Source: Sphingobacterium tabacisoli
GTDB taxonomy: Bacteria > Bacteroidota > Bacteroidia > Sphingobacteriales > Sphingobacteriaceae
Reading direction: 5' to 3'
Assembly (NCBI RefSeq): GCF_017908035.1
Contig: NZ_JAEQMU010000005.1
Coordinates: 124,001-188,000 of the forward strand
Length of the DNA stretch: 64,000 nt
Part shown: positions 18,526 through 26,328 of the stretch, in pieces
Numbering within the stretch: the stretch's first letter is position 1
Layout: each line of letters begins with the position of its first letter
Position numbers and translations under genes: made by a program
The notes under the pieces: generated by a model
Seen by the model: the letters and a program-made list of their open reading frames with translations, nothing else
What the model was told of the DNA's origin: nothing
Database searches by the model: none

Positions 18526-20028
18526 ATGCCCAATATTGGTAAAATAGCGCAGATTATCGGCCCAGTGGTTGACGTCAACTTTGCCGACAATGAAAATCTT
18601 CCTAAGATTTACGATGCATTGTACATTGAAAAAGAAAATGGACAGCGTGTCGTTTTAGAAGTTCAACAACACCTTGGTGAAGAGCGTGTTCGTACGATTG
18701 CGATGGATGCAACAGAAGGTTTGGTACGTGGCATGAAAGTAGTTGATACTGGTGCGCCGATCAAAATGCCTGTTGGTGAAGAAATCAAAGGTCGTGTATT
18801 TAACGTTGTCGGTTCGCCGATTGACGGCCTTCGTGAATTGGACAGAACTAATGGACGGTCTATCCACAACACGCCGCCTAAATTTGACGATTTATCTACA
18901 GAATCTGAAGTACTTTTTACAGGTATCAAAGTAATCGACCTTTTAGAGCCTTATGCTAAAGGTGGTAAAATCGGATTATTCGGTGGTGCTGGTGTAGGTA
19001 AAACAGTATTAATCCAAGAATTAATCAACAATATCGCTAAAGGACACGGTGGTCTTTCTGTATTTGCCGGAGTTGGAGAGCGTACTCGTGAAGGAAATGA
19101 CTTACTTCGTGAAATGTTAGAGTCTGGTATTATCAAATATGGCGATCATTTCATGGAAGGAATGGAAAAAGGCGAATGGCCTTTGAATACAGTAGATGAA
19201 GAGTTAATGAAAGACTCAAAATGTACATTCGTATTCGGTCAGATGAACGAGCCTCCTGGGGCACGTGCGCGTGTAGCTTTATCAGGACTTACAGTAGCTG
19301 AATACTTCCGTGATGGTGAAGGCGAAGGAAAAGGACGTGATGTATTATTCTTTATTGACAATATCTTCCGTTTCACACAAGCAGGTTCTGAAGTATCCGC
19401 TTTATTAGGTCGTATGCCTTCAGCGGTAGGTTACCAACCTACATTAGCAACAGAAATGGGTCTAATGCAAGAGCGTATCACCTCTACTAAAAACGGTTCA
19501 ATCACTTCGGTACAGGCGGTATATGTACCTGCCGATGACTTAACTGACCCTGCACCAGCGACAACATTCGCTCACTTGGATGCAACAACAGTATTGTCTC
19601 GTAAAATCTCTGAGCTAGGTATCTATCCAGCGGTGGATCCATTGGATTCCACATCGCGGATCTTATCTCCAGCAGTATTGGGTGACGAACACTATAACAC
19701 AGCTCAACGCGTAAAAGAAATCTTGCAACGTTACAAAGAACTTCAGGATATTATCGCGATCTTGGGTATGGACGAGTTATCTGATGAAGATAAATTGACT
19801 GTAACCCGTGCACGCCGTGTACAACGTTTCTTATCACAACCATTCCACGTAGCAGAACAGTTTACAGGTTTGAAAGGTTGTTTAGTAGACATCAAAGACA
19901 CTATCAAAGGATTCAATATGATTATTGACGGTGAAGTAGATGAATACCCAGAAGCAGCTTTCAACTTGGTAGGTACAATTGAAGATGCTATCGAGAAAGG
20001 TAAGAAATTATTAGCAGAAGCAGTTTAA
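18526..20028 (+). CDS. atpD: F1F0 ATP synthase subunit beta
   Basis: A 500-residue catalytic subunit of F1. The P-loop GGAGVGKT is at residues 153-160, the GERTREGND segment follows, and DELSDEDK near residue 415 is the usual DELSEED region. It hydrolyses or makes ATP at the alpha-beta interface on the cytoplasmic face of the inner membrane. The gene has its own promoter and is followed only by atpC; the other ATP synthase genes are not in the window, a split arrangement typical of Bacteroidota. Confidence 0.98.
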   Translation: MPNIGKIAQIIGPVVDVNFADNENLPKIYDALYIEKENGQRVVLEVQQHLGEERVRTIAMDATEGLVRGMKVVDTGAPIKMPVGEEIKGRVFNVVGSPIDGLRELDRTNGRSIHNTPPKFDDLSTESEVLFTGIKVIDLLEPYAKGGKIGLFGGAGVGKTVLIQELINNIAKGHGGLSVFAGVGERTREGNDLLREMLESGIIKYGDHFMEGMEKGEWPLNTVDEELMKDSKCTFVFGQMNEPPGARARVALSGLTVAEYFRDGEGEGKGRDVLFFIDNIFRFTQAGSEVSALLGRMPSAVGYQPTLATEMGLMQERITSTKNGSITSVQAVYVPADDLTDPAPATTFAHLDATTVLSRKISELGIYPAVDPLDSTSRILSPAVLGDEHYNTAQRVKEILQRYKELQDIIAILGMDELSDEDKLTVTRARRVQRFLSQPFHVAEQFTGLKGCLVDIKDTIKGFNMIIDGEVDEYPEAAFNLVGTIEDAIEKGKKLLAEAV

Positions 20029-20035
20029 TAAAAGG

Positions 20036-20103
20036 TATTGAGTATTGCGTATTGAGTATTGTGAACCCCACGACTCATTACACACTACTCAATACTCAAT
20101 ACT
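20036..20103 (+). repeat. Seven-base-period inverted repeat between atpD and atpC
   Basis: The left arm consists of near-identical heptads (ATTGAGT, ATTGCGT) at 20037-20064. The right arm at 20083-20103 repeats the heptad ACTCAAT, its complement. Read as RNA, 20041-20063 and 20083-20103 pair with one mismatch and a two-base gap around a 19-base loop. Similar tracts occur at 23330-23423 and 55127-55199. Confidence 0.7.
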
Positions 20104-20113
20104 ATTCATAAGA

Positions 20114-20362
20114 ATGAAATTAACAATAATAACACCAGACAAATTAGCTTACGAAGGCGACGTGACTGCAGTCACGGTACCAGGTTCTGCGGGTTCTTTC
20201 CAAATTTTGAAAGACCATGCTGCTATTGTGTCTACGCTAGACGACGGAAAAGTCATTATTAAAGATATTAGTGGCGACCATGTCATTATTATTAAAGGTG
20301 GTGTGGTTGAAGTTAAGGACAACAATATCATCGTTTTAGCGGAAGGAATTGTGCAAGAATAA
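20114..20362 (+). CDS. atpC: F1F0 ATP synthase subunit epsilon, short form
   Basis: From the ATG at 20114 this is an 82-residue protein covering only the N-terminal beta-sandwich of epsilon (MKLTIITPDKLAYEGDV, GSFQILKDHAAIVSTL). The C-terminal pair of helices that inhibits ATP hydrolysis in many bacteria is missing. An upstream in-frame ATG at 20045 was not chosen because it lies within the inverted repeat and would add 23 residues unlike any epsilon. The subunit sits in the central stalk. A terminator follows 19 bases after the stop codon. Confidence 0.92.
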   Translation: MKLTIITPDKLAYEGDVTAVTVPGSAGSFQILKDHAAIVSTLDDGKVIIKDISGDHVIIIKGGVVEVKDNNIIVLAEGIVQE

Positions 20363-20381
20363 AAGAAAAAGAAACGATCAT

Positions 20382-20420
20382 AAAAAGCCCTTAGAACTTC
20401 AAGTTTTAAGGGCTTTTTTT
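20382..20420 (+). terminator. Intrinsic terminator of atpDC
   Basis: The stem of about 11 base pairs, with arms containing AAGCCCTTA and TAAGGGCTT, is followed by seven T. It lies right after atpC. Confidence 0.9.
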
Positions 20421-20549
20421 ATGGCCGCAATCAGTGTGTTTTCAGAAAAGAATTTACACCACTTTTACCTTTTTAAGAAGAATTCTGACTGTTTTTAAAA
20501 AATTGACGTCTTTACAAAAATGAACCAATTTTAAATATGGTTCACGTTG

Positions 20550-20568
20550 AACAAAATAATATTTTGTT
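20550..20568 (+). promoter_or_regulatory. 19-base palindrome upstream of the leader peptide
   Basis: AACAAAATA and TATTTTGTT are perfect inverted arms around one central A. It lies 8 bases before the leader ATG. It could be an operator or overlap the promoter -7 region; its right arm resembles, but does not match, the Bacteroidota -7 box. Confidence 0.4.
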
Positions 20569-20576
20569 AAAAAACA

Positions 20577-20621
20577 ATGAATCAAATTATAAATCAAAAT
20601 AGAGTCACCCTCTTGAAATAA
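20577..20621 (+). CDS. Candidate branched-chain amino acid leader peptide
   Basis: The frame from the ATG at 20577 encodes 14 residues, MNQIINQNRVTLLK, then TAA. Five residues are Ile, Val or Leu and one is Thr, the substrates and products of the downstream operon. The Asn8-Arg9-Val10 codons overlap the left arm of a 9-base-pair stem, as expected if ribosome stalling alters RNA folding. No strong Shine-Dalgarno is seen, which is normal in this phylum. No classical GC-rich terminator with a U tract follows, so attenuation is only suggested. Confidence 0.45.
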   Translation: MNQIINQNRVTLLK

Positions 20622-20646
20622 TAAACTTTTTTAAAATACTCTATTT
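20597..20646 (+). promoter_or_regulatory. Leader stem with a competing alternative stem
   Basis: AAATAGAGT (20597-20605) pairs perfectly with ACTCTATTT (20638-20646). The right arm can instead pair through TCTAT (20640-20644) with ATAGA (20656-20660). The two structures exclude each other, and the first overlaps the leader peptide codons. Confidence 0.4.
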
Positions 20647-20750
20647 GCCTATTGTATAGAATTTTAAATCAAGCTAACTTGAGGATGTGAATAAAGGAAA
20701 GAAATAAAAGAACTTTGGAGAGACACGAATTATCCTAAAAAAAGTAACGT

Positions 20751-21641
20751 ATGCAGTACTATAATCAAAACACATTGGTCTATCTTAATGGCGAATTTGT
20801 AAAAGCAAATCAGGCCGGCGTCGATCTATTCGGCCAGTCTCTACATTATGGTTATGGTGCCTTTGAAGGCTTACGCGCATACAGCACACACAATGGGACG
20901 CGTATATTCAAAGCCGAAGCTCATTTCGAACGTTTGAGAAAGTCCTGCGAAGCACTGAGACTCCCCTATACATGGGACAATCGTACACTAATTGAAAAAA
21001 GTTATGAACTTTTGGAGGCAAACAACCTGAGAGCAGCGTATATCAGGCCATTGATATTCTCAGGCTCAAATATGCACCTGACCTCTTCTGATCAAGCCAG
21101 TATTATGATTGCAGCTTGGGAATGGGGTCCGTATCTTGGTCAAAACCTATTACGGGTAAACATCTCCTCGATTGAACGTCCTAATCCGAGGTCATTCCCT
21201 ATTGAAGCGAAGGCCTCAGGCCAATATATTAATTCAATATTGGCAACAAGCGATGCTTTACGTCATGGATTCGACGAAGCGCTCTTATTAGATCAAGAGG
21301 GTTTTGTAGCACAGGCTTCCAGTGAAAACTTATTTATCGAAAAGGATTTTAAAATTTACACACCTCCATTGGAAAATGTTTTCCCTGGAATCACACGTCA
21401 AACCGTCATCAATATCTGCAAAGAATTAGGGTTTGACATTATAGAAAAAAAACTAACCATCCAAGATATATACAGCGCAGATTCTGCTTTCTTGAGCGGA
21501 ACTGCAGCTGAAATTATCGGTATAAAACAGGTCGATGATGTGATCTACAAAGAAGAGTGGGAACACAGTATCGGCGCATCTATTCAAAGAAAATATAAAA
21601 ACTTAGTCTTAGAACAAGAAAATTATGAAGTCATCATCTGA
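20751..21641 (+). CDS. ilvE: Branched-chain amino acid aminotransferase
   Basis: A 296-residue fold-type IV PLP enzyme. Lys154 in PIEAKASGQYINS is the expected PLP-binding lysine. GQSLHYGYGAFEGLRAY and the C-terminal FLSGTAAEI are typical of IlvE. It transfers amino groups between glutamate and the 2-oxo acids of Ile, Leu and Val in the cytoplasm. It is the first enzyme gene of the operon, and its last 17 bases overlap ilvD, indicating coupled translation. Confidence 0.95.
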   Translation: MQYYNQNTLVYLNGEFVKANQAGVDLFGQSLHYGYGAFEGLRAYSTHNGTRIFKAEAHFERLRKSCEALRLPYTWDNRTLIEKSYELLEANNLRAAYIRPLIFSGSNMHLTSSDQASIMIAAWEWGPYLGQNLLRVNISSIERPNPRSFPIEAKASGQYINSILATSDALRHGFDEALLLDQEGFVAQASSENLFIEKDFKIYTPPLENVFPGITRQTVINICKELGFDIIEKKLTIQDIYSADSAFLSGTAAEIIGIKQVDDVIYKEEWEHSIGASIQRKYKNLVLEQENYEVII

Positions 21642-23325
21642 TCACGGGAAGACATTAAACAAGTACAGTAGAATATTCACGCAGGACGAGACACAACCTG
21701 CGGCTAAAGCAATGCTTTATGGTATCGGACTGACCGATGCTGATATGAGTAAAGCACAGGTAGGGATTGCAAGTATGGGTTACGATGGTAACACCTGTAA
21801 TATGCACCTAAATGATCTTGCGCAAATTGTAAAAAAAGGTATATGGGCCAATGACCTTGTCGGATTAACATTTGGCACGATAGGCGTCAGTGACGGCATG
21901 AGCAATGGTACTGATGGTATGCGCTACTCGTTAGTATCAAGAGATGTGATTGCAGATAGTATAGAGACCATCTGTGGAGGTCAATACTATGATGGCGTAG
22001 TAGCTATCCCCGGTTGCGACAAGAACATGCCAGGAGCAATTATGGCTATGGGCAGACTGAACCGCCCTGCCATTATGGTCTATGGAGGCACTATCGCCCC
22101 AGGACACTATAAAGGAGAAGAACTCAATATTGTATCTGCTTTTGAAGCTTTAGGAAAGAAGATAGCAGGCACAATCTCTGATGAGGATTATGATGGTGTA
22201 ATACGCCATACCTGCCCTGGCGCTGGCGCTTGTGGAGGTATGTATACCGCAAACACGATGGCATCGGCAATAGAGGCTTTAGGCATGAGCCTACCTTACT
22301 CGTCGTCAAACCCTGCTGTATCAGAAGAAAAGAAAAAAGAGTGTTTAGAAGCAGGAAAGTACATCCGTATTTTGTTGGAAAAGGATATAAAACCGTCGGA
22401 TATTATGACGCGTAAGGCATTTGAAAATGCAATCCGTACAATTGTGATACTTGGGGGATCAACCAATGCTGTATTGCACTTTATCGCAATGGGACATGCT
22501 GTGGGGGTGGAAGTAACACCTGATGATTTTCAACGTATGTCTGATGAAACGCCTGTATTGGCCGATCTAAAACCATCAGGCAAATACCTGATGCAGGATC
22601 TACATAATTATGGTGGAGTACCCGCTGTTTTAAAATATTTATTGAATGAGGGATTACTGCACGGCGACTGCTTGACAGTAACAGGCAAAACATTGGCAGA
22701 GAACTTAGAGGGCGTTAAGTCTATCATGGACTACGAACAACCCATCATTCAACCGTTGAATAATCCAATCAAACAAACTGGTCATTTACAGATATTGTAT
22801 GGAAACTTAGCGGAACAAGGTTCTGTCGCTAAAATATCGGGTAAGGAAGGCGAGAAATTCGTAGGCCCTGCCCGTGTATTTGACGGAGAACACGATCTCG
22901 TAGCGGGCGTATCGTCTGGCCGCATCAAACCTGGAGATGTAATCGTTATTAAAAATGAAGGGCCTAAGGGCGCTCCTGGTATGCCAGAAATGTTAAAACC
23001 GACATCATTGATTATCGGGGCCGGACTGGGTAACTCCGTCGCTTTGATCACAGACGGAAGATTCTCGGGAGGTACACACGGTTTTGTCGTAGGACATATC
23101 ACTCCTGAAGCCTACGAAGGTGGGCTTATCGGCCTAGTGCAAGACGATGATATCATTGAGATCGATGCCGTAAATAATACCATAAGTCTAAAAGTATCCG
23201 ATGAGGTGATTGCACAACGTCGTAGCACATGGAAACAACCGGCATTGAAGGTCAGCAAAGGTGTGCTCTACAAATACGCAAAAACAGTAGCCAATGCCTC
23301 ACTGGGCTGCGTAACGGATTTATAA
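21625..23325 (+). CDS. ilvD: Dihydroxy-acid dehydratase
   Basis: A 566-residue Fe-S dehydratase forming the 2-oxo acids of Val and Ile from dihydroxy acids. Cluster cysteines are visible as Cys58 (GNTCNMH), Cys131 (PGCDKNMP) and Cys202 (GACGGMYTANT). The ATG at 21625 overlaps ilvE by 17 bases and no better start lies nearby. It is followed by a 103-base gap containing a seven-base-period inverted repeat before ilvB. Confidence 0.97.
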   Translation: MKSSSDHGKTLNKYSRIFTQDETQPAAKAMLYGIGLTDADMSKAQVGIASMGYDGNTCNMHLNDLAQIVKKGIWANDLVGLTFGTIGVSDGMSNGTDGMRYSLVSRDVIADSIETICGGQYYDGVVAIPGCDKNMPGAIMAMGRLNRPAIMVYGGTIAPGHYKGEELNIVSAFEALGKKIAGTISDEDYDGVIRHTCPGAGACGGMYTANTMASAIEALGMSLPYSSSNPAVSEEKKKECLEAGKYIRILLEKDIKPSDIMTRKAFENAIRTIVILGGSTNAVLHFIAMGHAVGVEVTPDDFQRMSDETPVLADLKPSGKYLMQDLHNYGGVPAVLKYLLNEGLLHGDCLTVTGKTLAENLEGVKSIMDYEQPIIQPLNNPIKQTGHLQILYGNLAEQGSVAKISGKEGEKFVGPARVFDGEHDLVAGVSSGRIKPGDVIVIKNEGPKGAPGMPEMLKPTSLIIGAGLGNSVALITDGRFSGGTHGFVVGHITPEAYEGGLIGLVQDDDIIEIDAVNNTISLKVSDEVIAQRRSTWKQPALKVSKGVLYKYAKTVANASLGCVTDL

Positions 23326-23329
23326 ATAA

Positions 23330-23423
23330 AGAGCGAAGATTAAAGAGCAAGGAACATAGTCTATTATCCTTACTCCTTAATCTAAATACTAAATACTCAA
23401 TACTAATATCTAAATACTAACTA
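23330..23423 (+). repeat. Seven-base-period repeat with inverted arms between ilvD and ilvB
   Basis: The gap holds purine-rich heptads (AAGAGCG, AAGATTA, AAGAGCA), then pyrimidine-rich ones (TCCTTAC, TCCTTAA), then CTAAATA-type heptads up to 5 bases before ilvB. The arms 23337-23353 and 23367-23383 are reverse complements at 15 of 17 positions, so the RNA can form a hairpin with a 13-base loop. The composition is unlike the flanking genes. Confidence 0.75.
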
Positions 23424-23428
23424 ATAAA

Positions 23429-25171
23429 ATGAGTACACTGGAAAAAACGGAAACAAAGGAAAGTCAGAAAACTACGGCTGCCTCCCAATTGACCGGCTCA
23501 CAGGCTGTATTGGAAGCATTGATCCATGAAGGAGTGGATACCGTATTTGGCTATCCTGGTGGTGCCATTATGCCAATCTATGACGCATTGTATGACTACA
23601 ATGACCAACTGAAGCATATTTTGGTCCGCCATGAGCAAGGTGGAATTCATGCTGCACAAGGATATGCACGTACTTCTGGACGTGTAGGTGTAGCTTTTGC
23701 GACGAGTGGTCCTGGAGCAACCAATCTAGTCACAGGACTAGCTGATGCCATGATTGACAGTAACCCTATCGTCTGTATTACAGGTCAGGTATTTGCTTCC
23801 CTATTAGGCACGGATGCATTTCAGGAGACAGATGTCATCAACATTACTTCACCCGTTACCAAATGGAGCTATCAAGTAACAGAGGCTGCTGAAATCCCGA
23901 CAGCACTAGCTAAGGCTTTTTATGTCGCTAGCACGGGACGACCAGGCCCTGTATTGATCGATATTACTAAAAATGCACAAATAGAGCTGTTCGACTATCT
24001 AGGATATGAAAAATGTACCCATATCCGCTCATACCGTCCAGCCCCTATCGTCAGAAAAGAATATATAGAAAAAGCTGCCGAAGTAATCAACTCGGCAAAG
24101 AAACCGTTTGTCCTATTTGGACAGGGAATCATACTCGGAAAAGCGGAGCAGGAATTTAAATCCTTTATCGAAAAAGGAGGCTTCCCATCAGCTACAACCG
24201 TAATGGGGCTAAGTGCACTGGAAACAGACCATCCTCTACATGTAGGAATGCTAGGGATGCACGGAAATTATGCTCCGAATGTAATGACAAATGAGTGCGA
24301 TGTACTCATCGCTGTAGGTATGCGTTTTGATGACCGTGTTACAGGGCGTCTAGACAAGTATGCCAAACAGGCAAAAGTGATACACCTGGACATTGACCCT
24401 GCTGAAATCGATAAGAACGTAAAAACAACGGTACCAGTATGGGGCGATTGTAAGGAAACATTGCCTTTATTGACGAAATTAATCAACAAAGGAGACCATG
24501 CCAACTGGTTGCAACAGTTCCGAGACCTTGAAAAAGAAGAGATCAAAGAGGTAATCCAGGATGAACTGCACCCTAAAGGAGATATCTTAACAATGGGCGA
24601 GGTTGTGAACGTTCTAAATGAACTGACGGGTGGTAACGCTATTATAACGACAGACGTAGGTCAACATCAAATGATAGCCTGTCGCTATGCAAAATTCAAT
24701 CAGTCCAAATCAAACGTCACTTCTGGTGGTCTAGGGACGATGGGCTTTGGCCTTCCGGCAGCTATAGGCGCCTGGTATGGTGCTCCTGATCGTGATGTGG
24801 TAGCTATCATCGGTGACGGTGGCTTTCAGATGACCCTACAGGAACTCGGTACCATCATGCAATTTGGAGCAAAGGTCAAAATATTAATCTTGAACAACCA
24901 ATTCTTAGGAATGGTTCGTCAATGGCAACAGCTTTTCAATGATAAGCGCTACTCATTCGTCAACATTACCAGTCCGGATTTTGTTGCTGTAGCAAAAGGG
25001 TATTATATCGATGGGAATAAAATTTCCGAACGCAAAGACCTACGTGGAGCTTTAGAAACAATGCTTAATCACGACAGTTCCTACCTATTAGAAGTTATGG
25101 TCGGAAAAGAGAATAATGTTTTCCCTATGGTTGCACAAGGGACGAGTGTCTCAGAAATAAGATTAAAATAA
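23429..25171 (+). CDS. ilvB: Acetolactate synthase large subunit
   Basis: A 580-residue thiamine diphosphate enzyme. The catalytic Glu lies in LVRHEQGGIHAAQGYAR, and the ThDP-Mg site is GDGGFQMTLQELGT followed by LNNQFLGMVRQWQ. It condenses pyruvate with pyruvate or 2-oxobutyrate, the first common step to Val/Leu and Ile. It is followed after one base by its regulatory subunit gene. Confidence 0.97.
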   Translation: MSTLEKTETKESQKTTAASQLTGSQAVLEALIHEGVDTVFGYPGGAIMPIYDALYDYNDQLKHILVRHEQGGIHAAQGYARTSGRVGVAFATSGPGATNLVTGLADAMIDSNPIVCITGQVFASLLGTDAFQETDVINITSPVTKWSYQVTEAAEIPTALAKAFYVASTGRPGPVLIDITKNAQIELFDYLGYEKCTHIRSYRPAPIVRKEYIEKAAEVINSAKKPFVLFGQGIILGKAEQEFKSFIEKGGFPSATTVMGLSALETDHPLHVGMLGMHGNYAPNVMTNECDVLIAVGMRFDDRVTGRLDKYAKQAKVIHLDIDPAEIDKNVKTTVPVWGDCKETLPLLTKLINKGDHANWLQQFRDLEKEEIKEVIQDELHPKGDILTMGEVVNVLNELTGGNAIITTDVGQHQMIACRYAKFNQSKSNVTSGGLGTMGFGLPAAIGAWYGAPDRDVVAIIGDGGFQMTLQELGTIMQFGAKVKILILNNQFLGMVRQWQQLFNDKRYSFVNITSPDFVAVAKGYYIDGNKISERKDLRGALETMLNHDSSYLLEVMVGKENNVFPMVAQGTSVSEIRLK

Positions 25172-25172
25172 A

Positions 25173-25763
25173 ATGGAAAAACAAGAATTTACCATTACGA
25201 TATACACCGAGAATTCGATTGGTATGATCGGTCGTATCTCGAATATATTTTCGCGTCGTAAAATCAACATAGAAAGCTTAAACACTTCTCCTTCAGAGGT
25301 AGAAGGCATACATCGCTTTACCATCCTAATATCAGAAGGCGAAGAGGTGGTCCGCAAACTGTGCCGTCAGATTGAAAAACAGGTGGAAGTTTTAAAAGCA
25401 TATTTCAATACGAATGAGGAATTGATCTGGCAAGAGCAGGCCTTATACAAAGTGCCAGCAGATGTAGTCAACGAGAAAGTGTACGTGGAGCGCTTATTAC
25501 GTCAATATGGTGCGAATGTGGTCGTAATACGTCCGGATTATATTGTCTTTGAAACTGCAGGTCACCGGGAAGAGATCGATCGATTAACCCAGGAACTGAC
25601 AAAATACGGCTTAATCGAATTTGTGAGAGGAGCCCGTATCGCTATCATTAAGGATAGTGCAGGATTCCACGCTAAGTTAAAACAATTTGAACGGGAAGAA
25701 CCAGCACCGGATATTGTCGAAAACGAATTCTTAGATCAGCAGGATCAAGTGTTTACAATGTAA
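25173..25763 (+). CDS. ilvN: Acetolactate synthase small (regulatory) subunit
   Basis: A 196-residue protein with an N-terminal ACT domain (FTITIYTENSIGMIGRISNIF, residues 5-25) and a C-terminal small-subunit domain. It binds valine-type effectors and stimulates and feedback-controls IlvB. It starts one base after the ilvB stop codon. It is somewhat longer than many IlvN/IlvH proteins because of an acidic tail. Confidence 0.95.
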   Translation: MEKQEFTITIYTENSIGMIGRISNIFSRRKINIESLNTSPSEVEGIHRFTILISEGEEVVRKLCRQIEKQVEVLKAYFNTNEELIWQEQALYKVPADVVNEKVYVERLLRQYGANVVVIRPDYIVFETAGHREEIDRLTQELTKYGLIEFVRGARIAIIKDSAGFHAKLKQFEREEPAPDIVENEFLDQQDQVFTM

Positions 25764-25801
25764 GGCTACAAGGGTATAGAGGTGACAGAGGTTATAGCGT
25801 T
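25764..25801 (+). repeat. Short heptad-like tract between ilvN and the DinB-like gene
   Basis: After the ilvN stop, purine-rich units spaced near seven bases (such as AGGGTAT and AGAGGTG) run to the DinB-like gene. The resemblance to the clearer heptad tracts at 23330 and 55127 is suggestive but weak, and no good inverted arm was found. Confidence 0.35.
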
Positions 25802-25820
25802 ACAACTTGATAACAACAAC

Positions 25821-26294
25821 ATGGAAAATACATTTAAATTCATAATACAAACGCGCAAAGCATTCATTCAGCTAATCGATAGCTTAACGTTAGAACAACT
25901 GAATGAGATTCCCGCAGGATTCAACAATAACATTATCTGGAACTTTGGCCACATTGTCGTGGTCGCCCCAGCGCTATGCTATCTGAGAAGTGGAATAAGC
26001 ACAGATACAGATCGCATCAAATACCTTAAATCCTATGTAAAGGGATCAAAACCGACGTATACCGTCACACAGGAAGAAGTCGATGACCTAAAGAGATTGG
26101 CACTAGAAGGCATAGCCCAGATCGAGAAGGACTACCATGAGGGAGTGTTTAAGGAGATAGTCCCCTTTGCAACGGATACCTACAAGGAAACCATGACTAG
26201 CATCGAAGAGGTAATTCAATTGTCTGCAGGCCATGACAACCTACACTATGGGTACGCAATAGCACAAAACCGAATAATCAACATAAATAACTAA
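25821..26294 (+). CDS. DinB-like four-helix-bundle protein
   Basis: From the ATG at 25821 this is a 157-residue protein of the DinB/YfiT-like superfamily. Candidate metal-binding histidines are in IIWNFGHIVVVAP and in SAGHDNLHYGYAI near the C terminus. A GTG 39 bases upstream in frame was rejected because it lies within the repeat-like spacer. Members include thiol transferases, but most are uncharacterised. It sits between ilvN and ilvC in the same direction. What it does in branched-chain synthesis, if anything, is unknown. Confidence 0.75.
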   Translation: MENTFKFIIQTRKAFIQLIDSLTLEQLNEIPAGFNNNIIWNFGHIVVVAPALCYLRSGISTDTDRIKYLKSYVKGSKPTYTVTQEEVDDLKRLALEGIAQIEKDYHEGVFKEIVPFATDTYKETMTSIEEVIQLSAGHDNLHYGYAIAQNRIININN

Positions 26295-26328
26295 ATCTTA
26301 AAAAAGAAAAACTTTAAATAGTAAAACA

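Larger units (their letters stand above)
20421..20750 (+). other. 330-base leader region of the ilv-leu operon
   Basis: This region precedes ilvE and should contain the operon promoter, although no good TAnnTTTG box was found. It holds GAACCA/TGGTTC arms near 20522-20543, a 19-base palindrome, a 14-codon leader reading frame rich in branched-chain residues, a 9-base-pair stem overlapping that frame, and a small stem TCAAG/CTTGA near 20669-20682. Confidence 0.6.

Noticed and set aside
20421..20750. T-box or other known riboswitch before ilvE
   Set aside because: No T-box sequence (TGGNACCGCG-like) or recognised aptamer core is present; only the short leader frame and small stems were seen.
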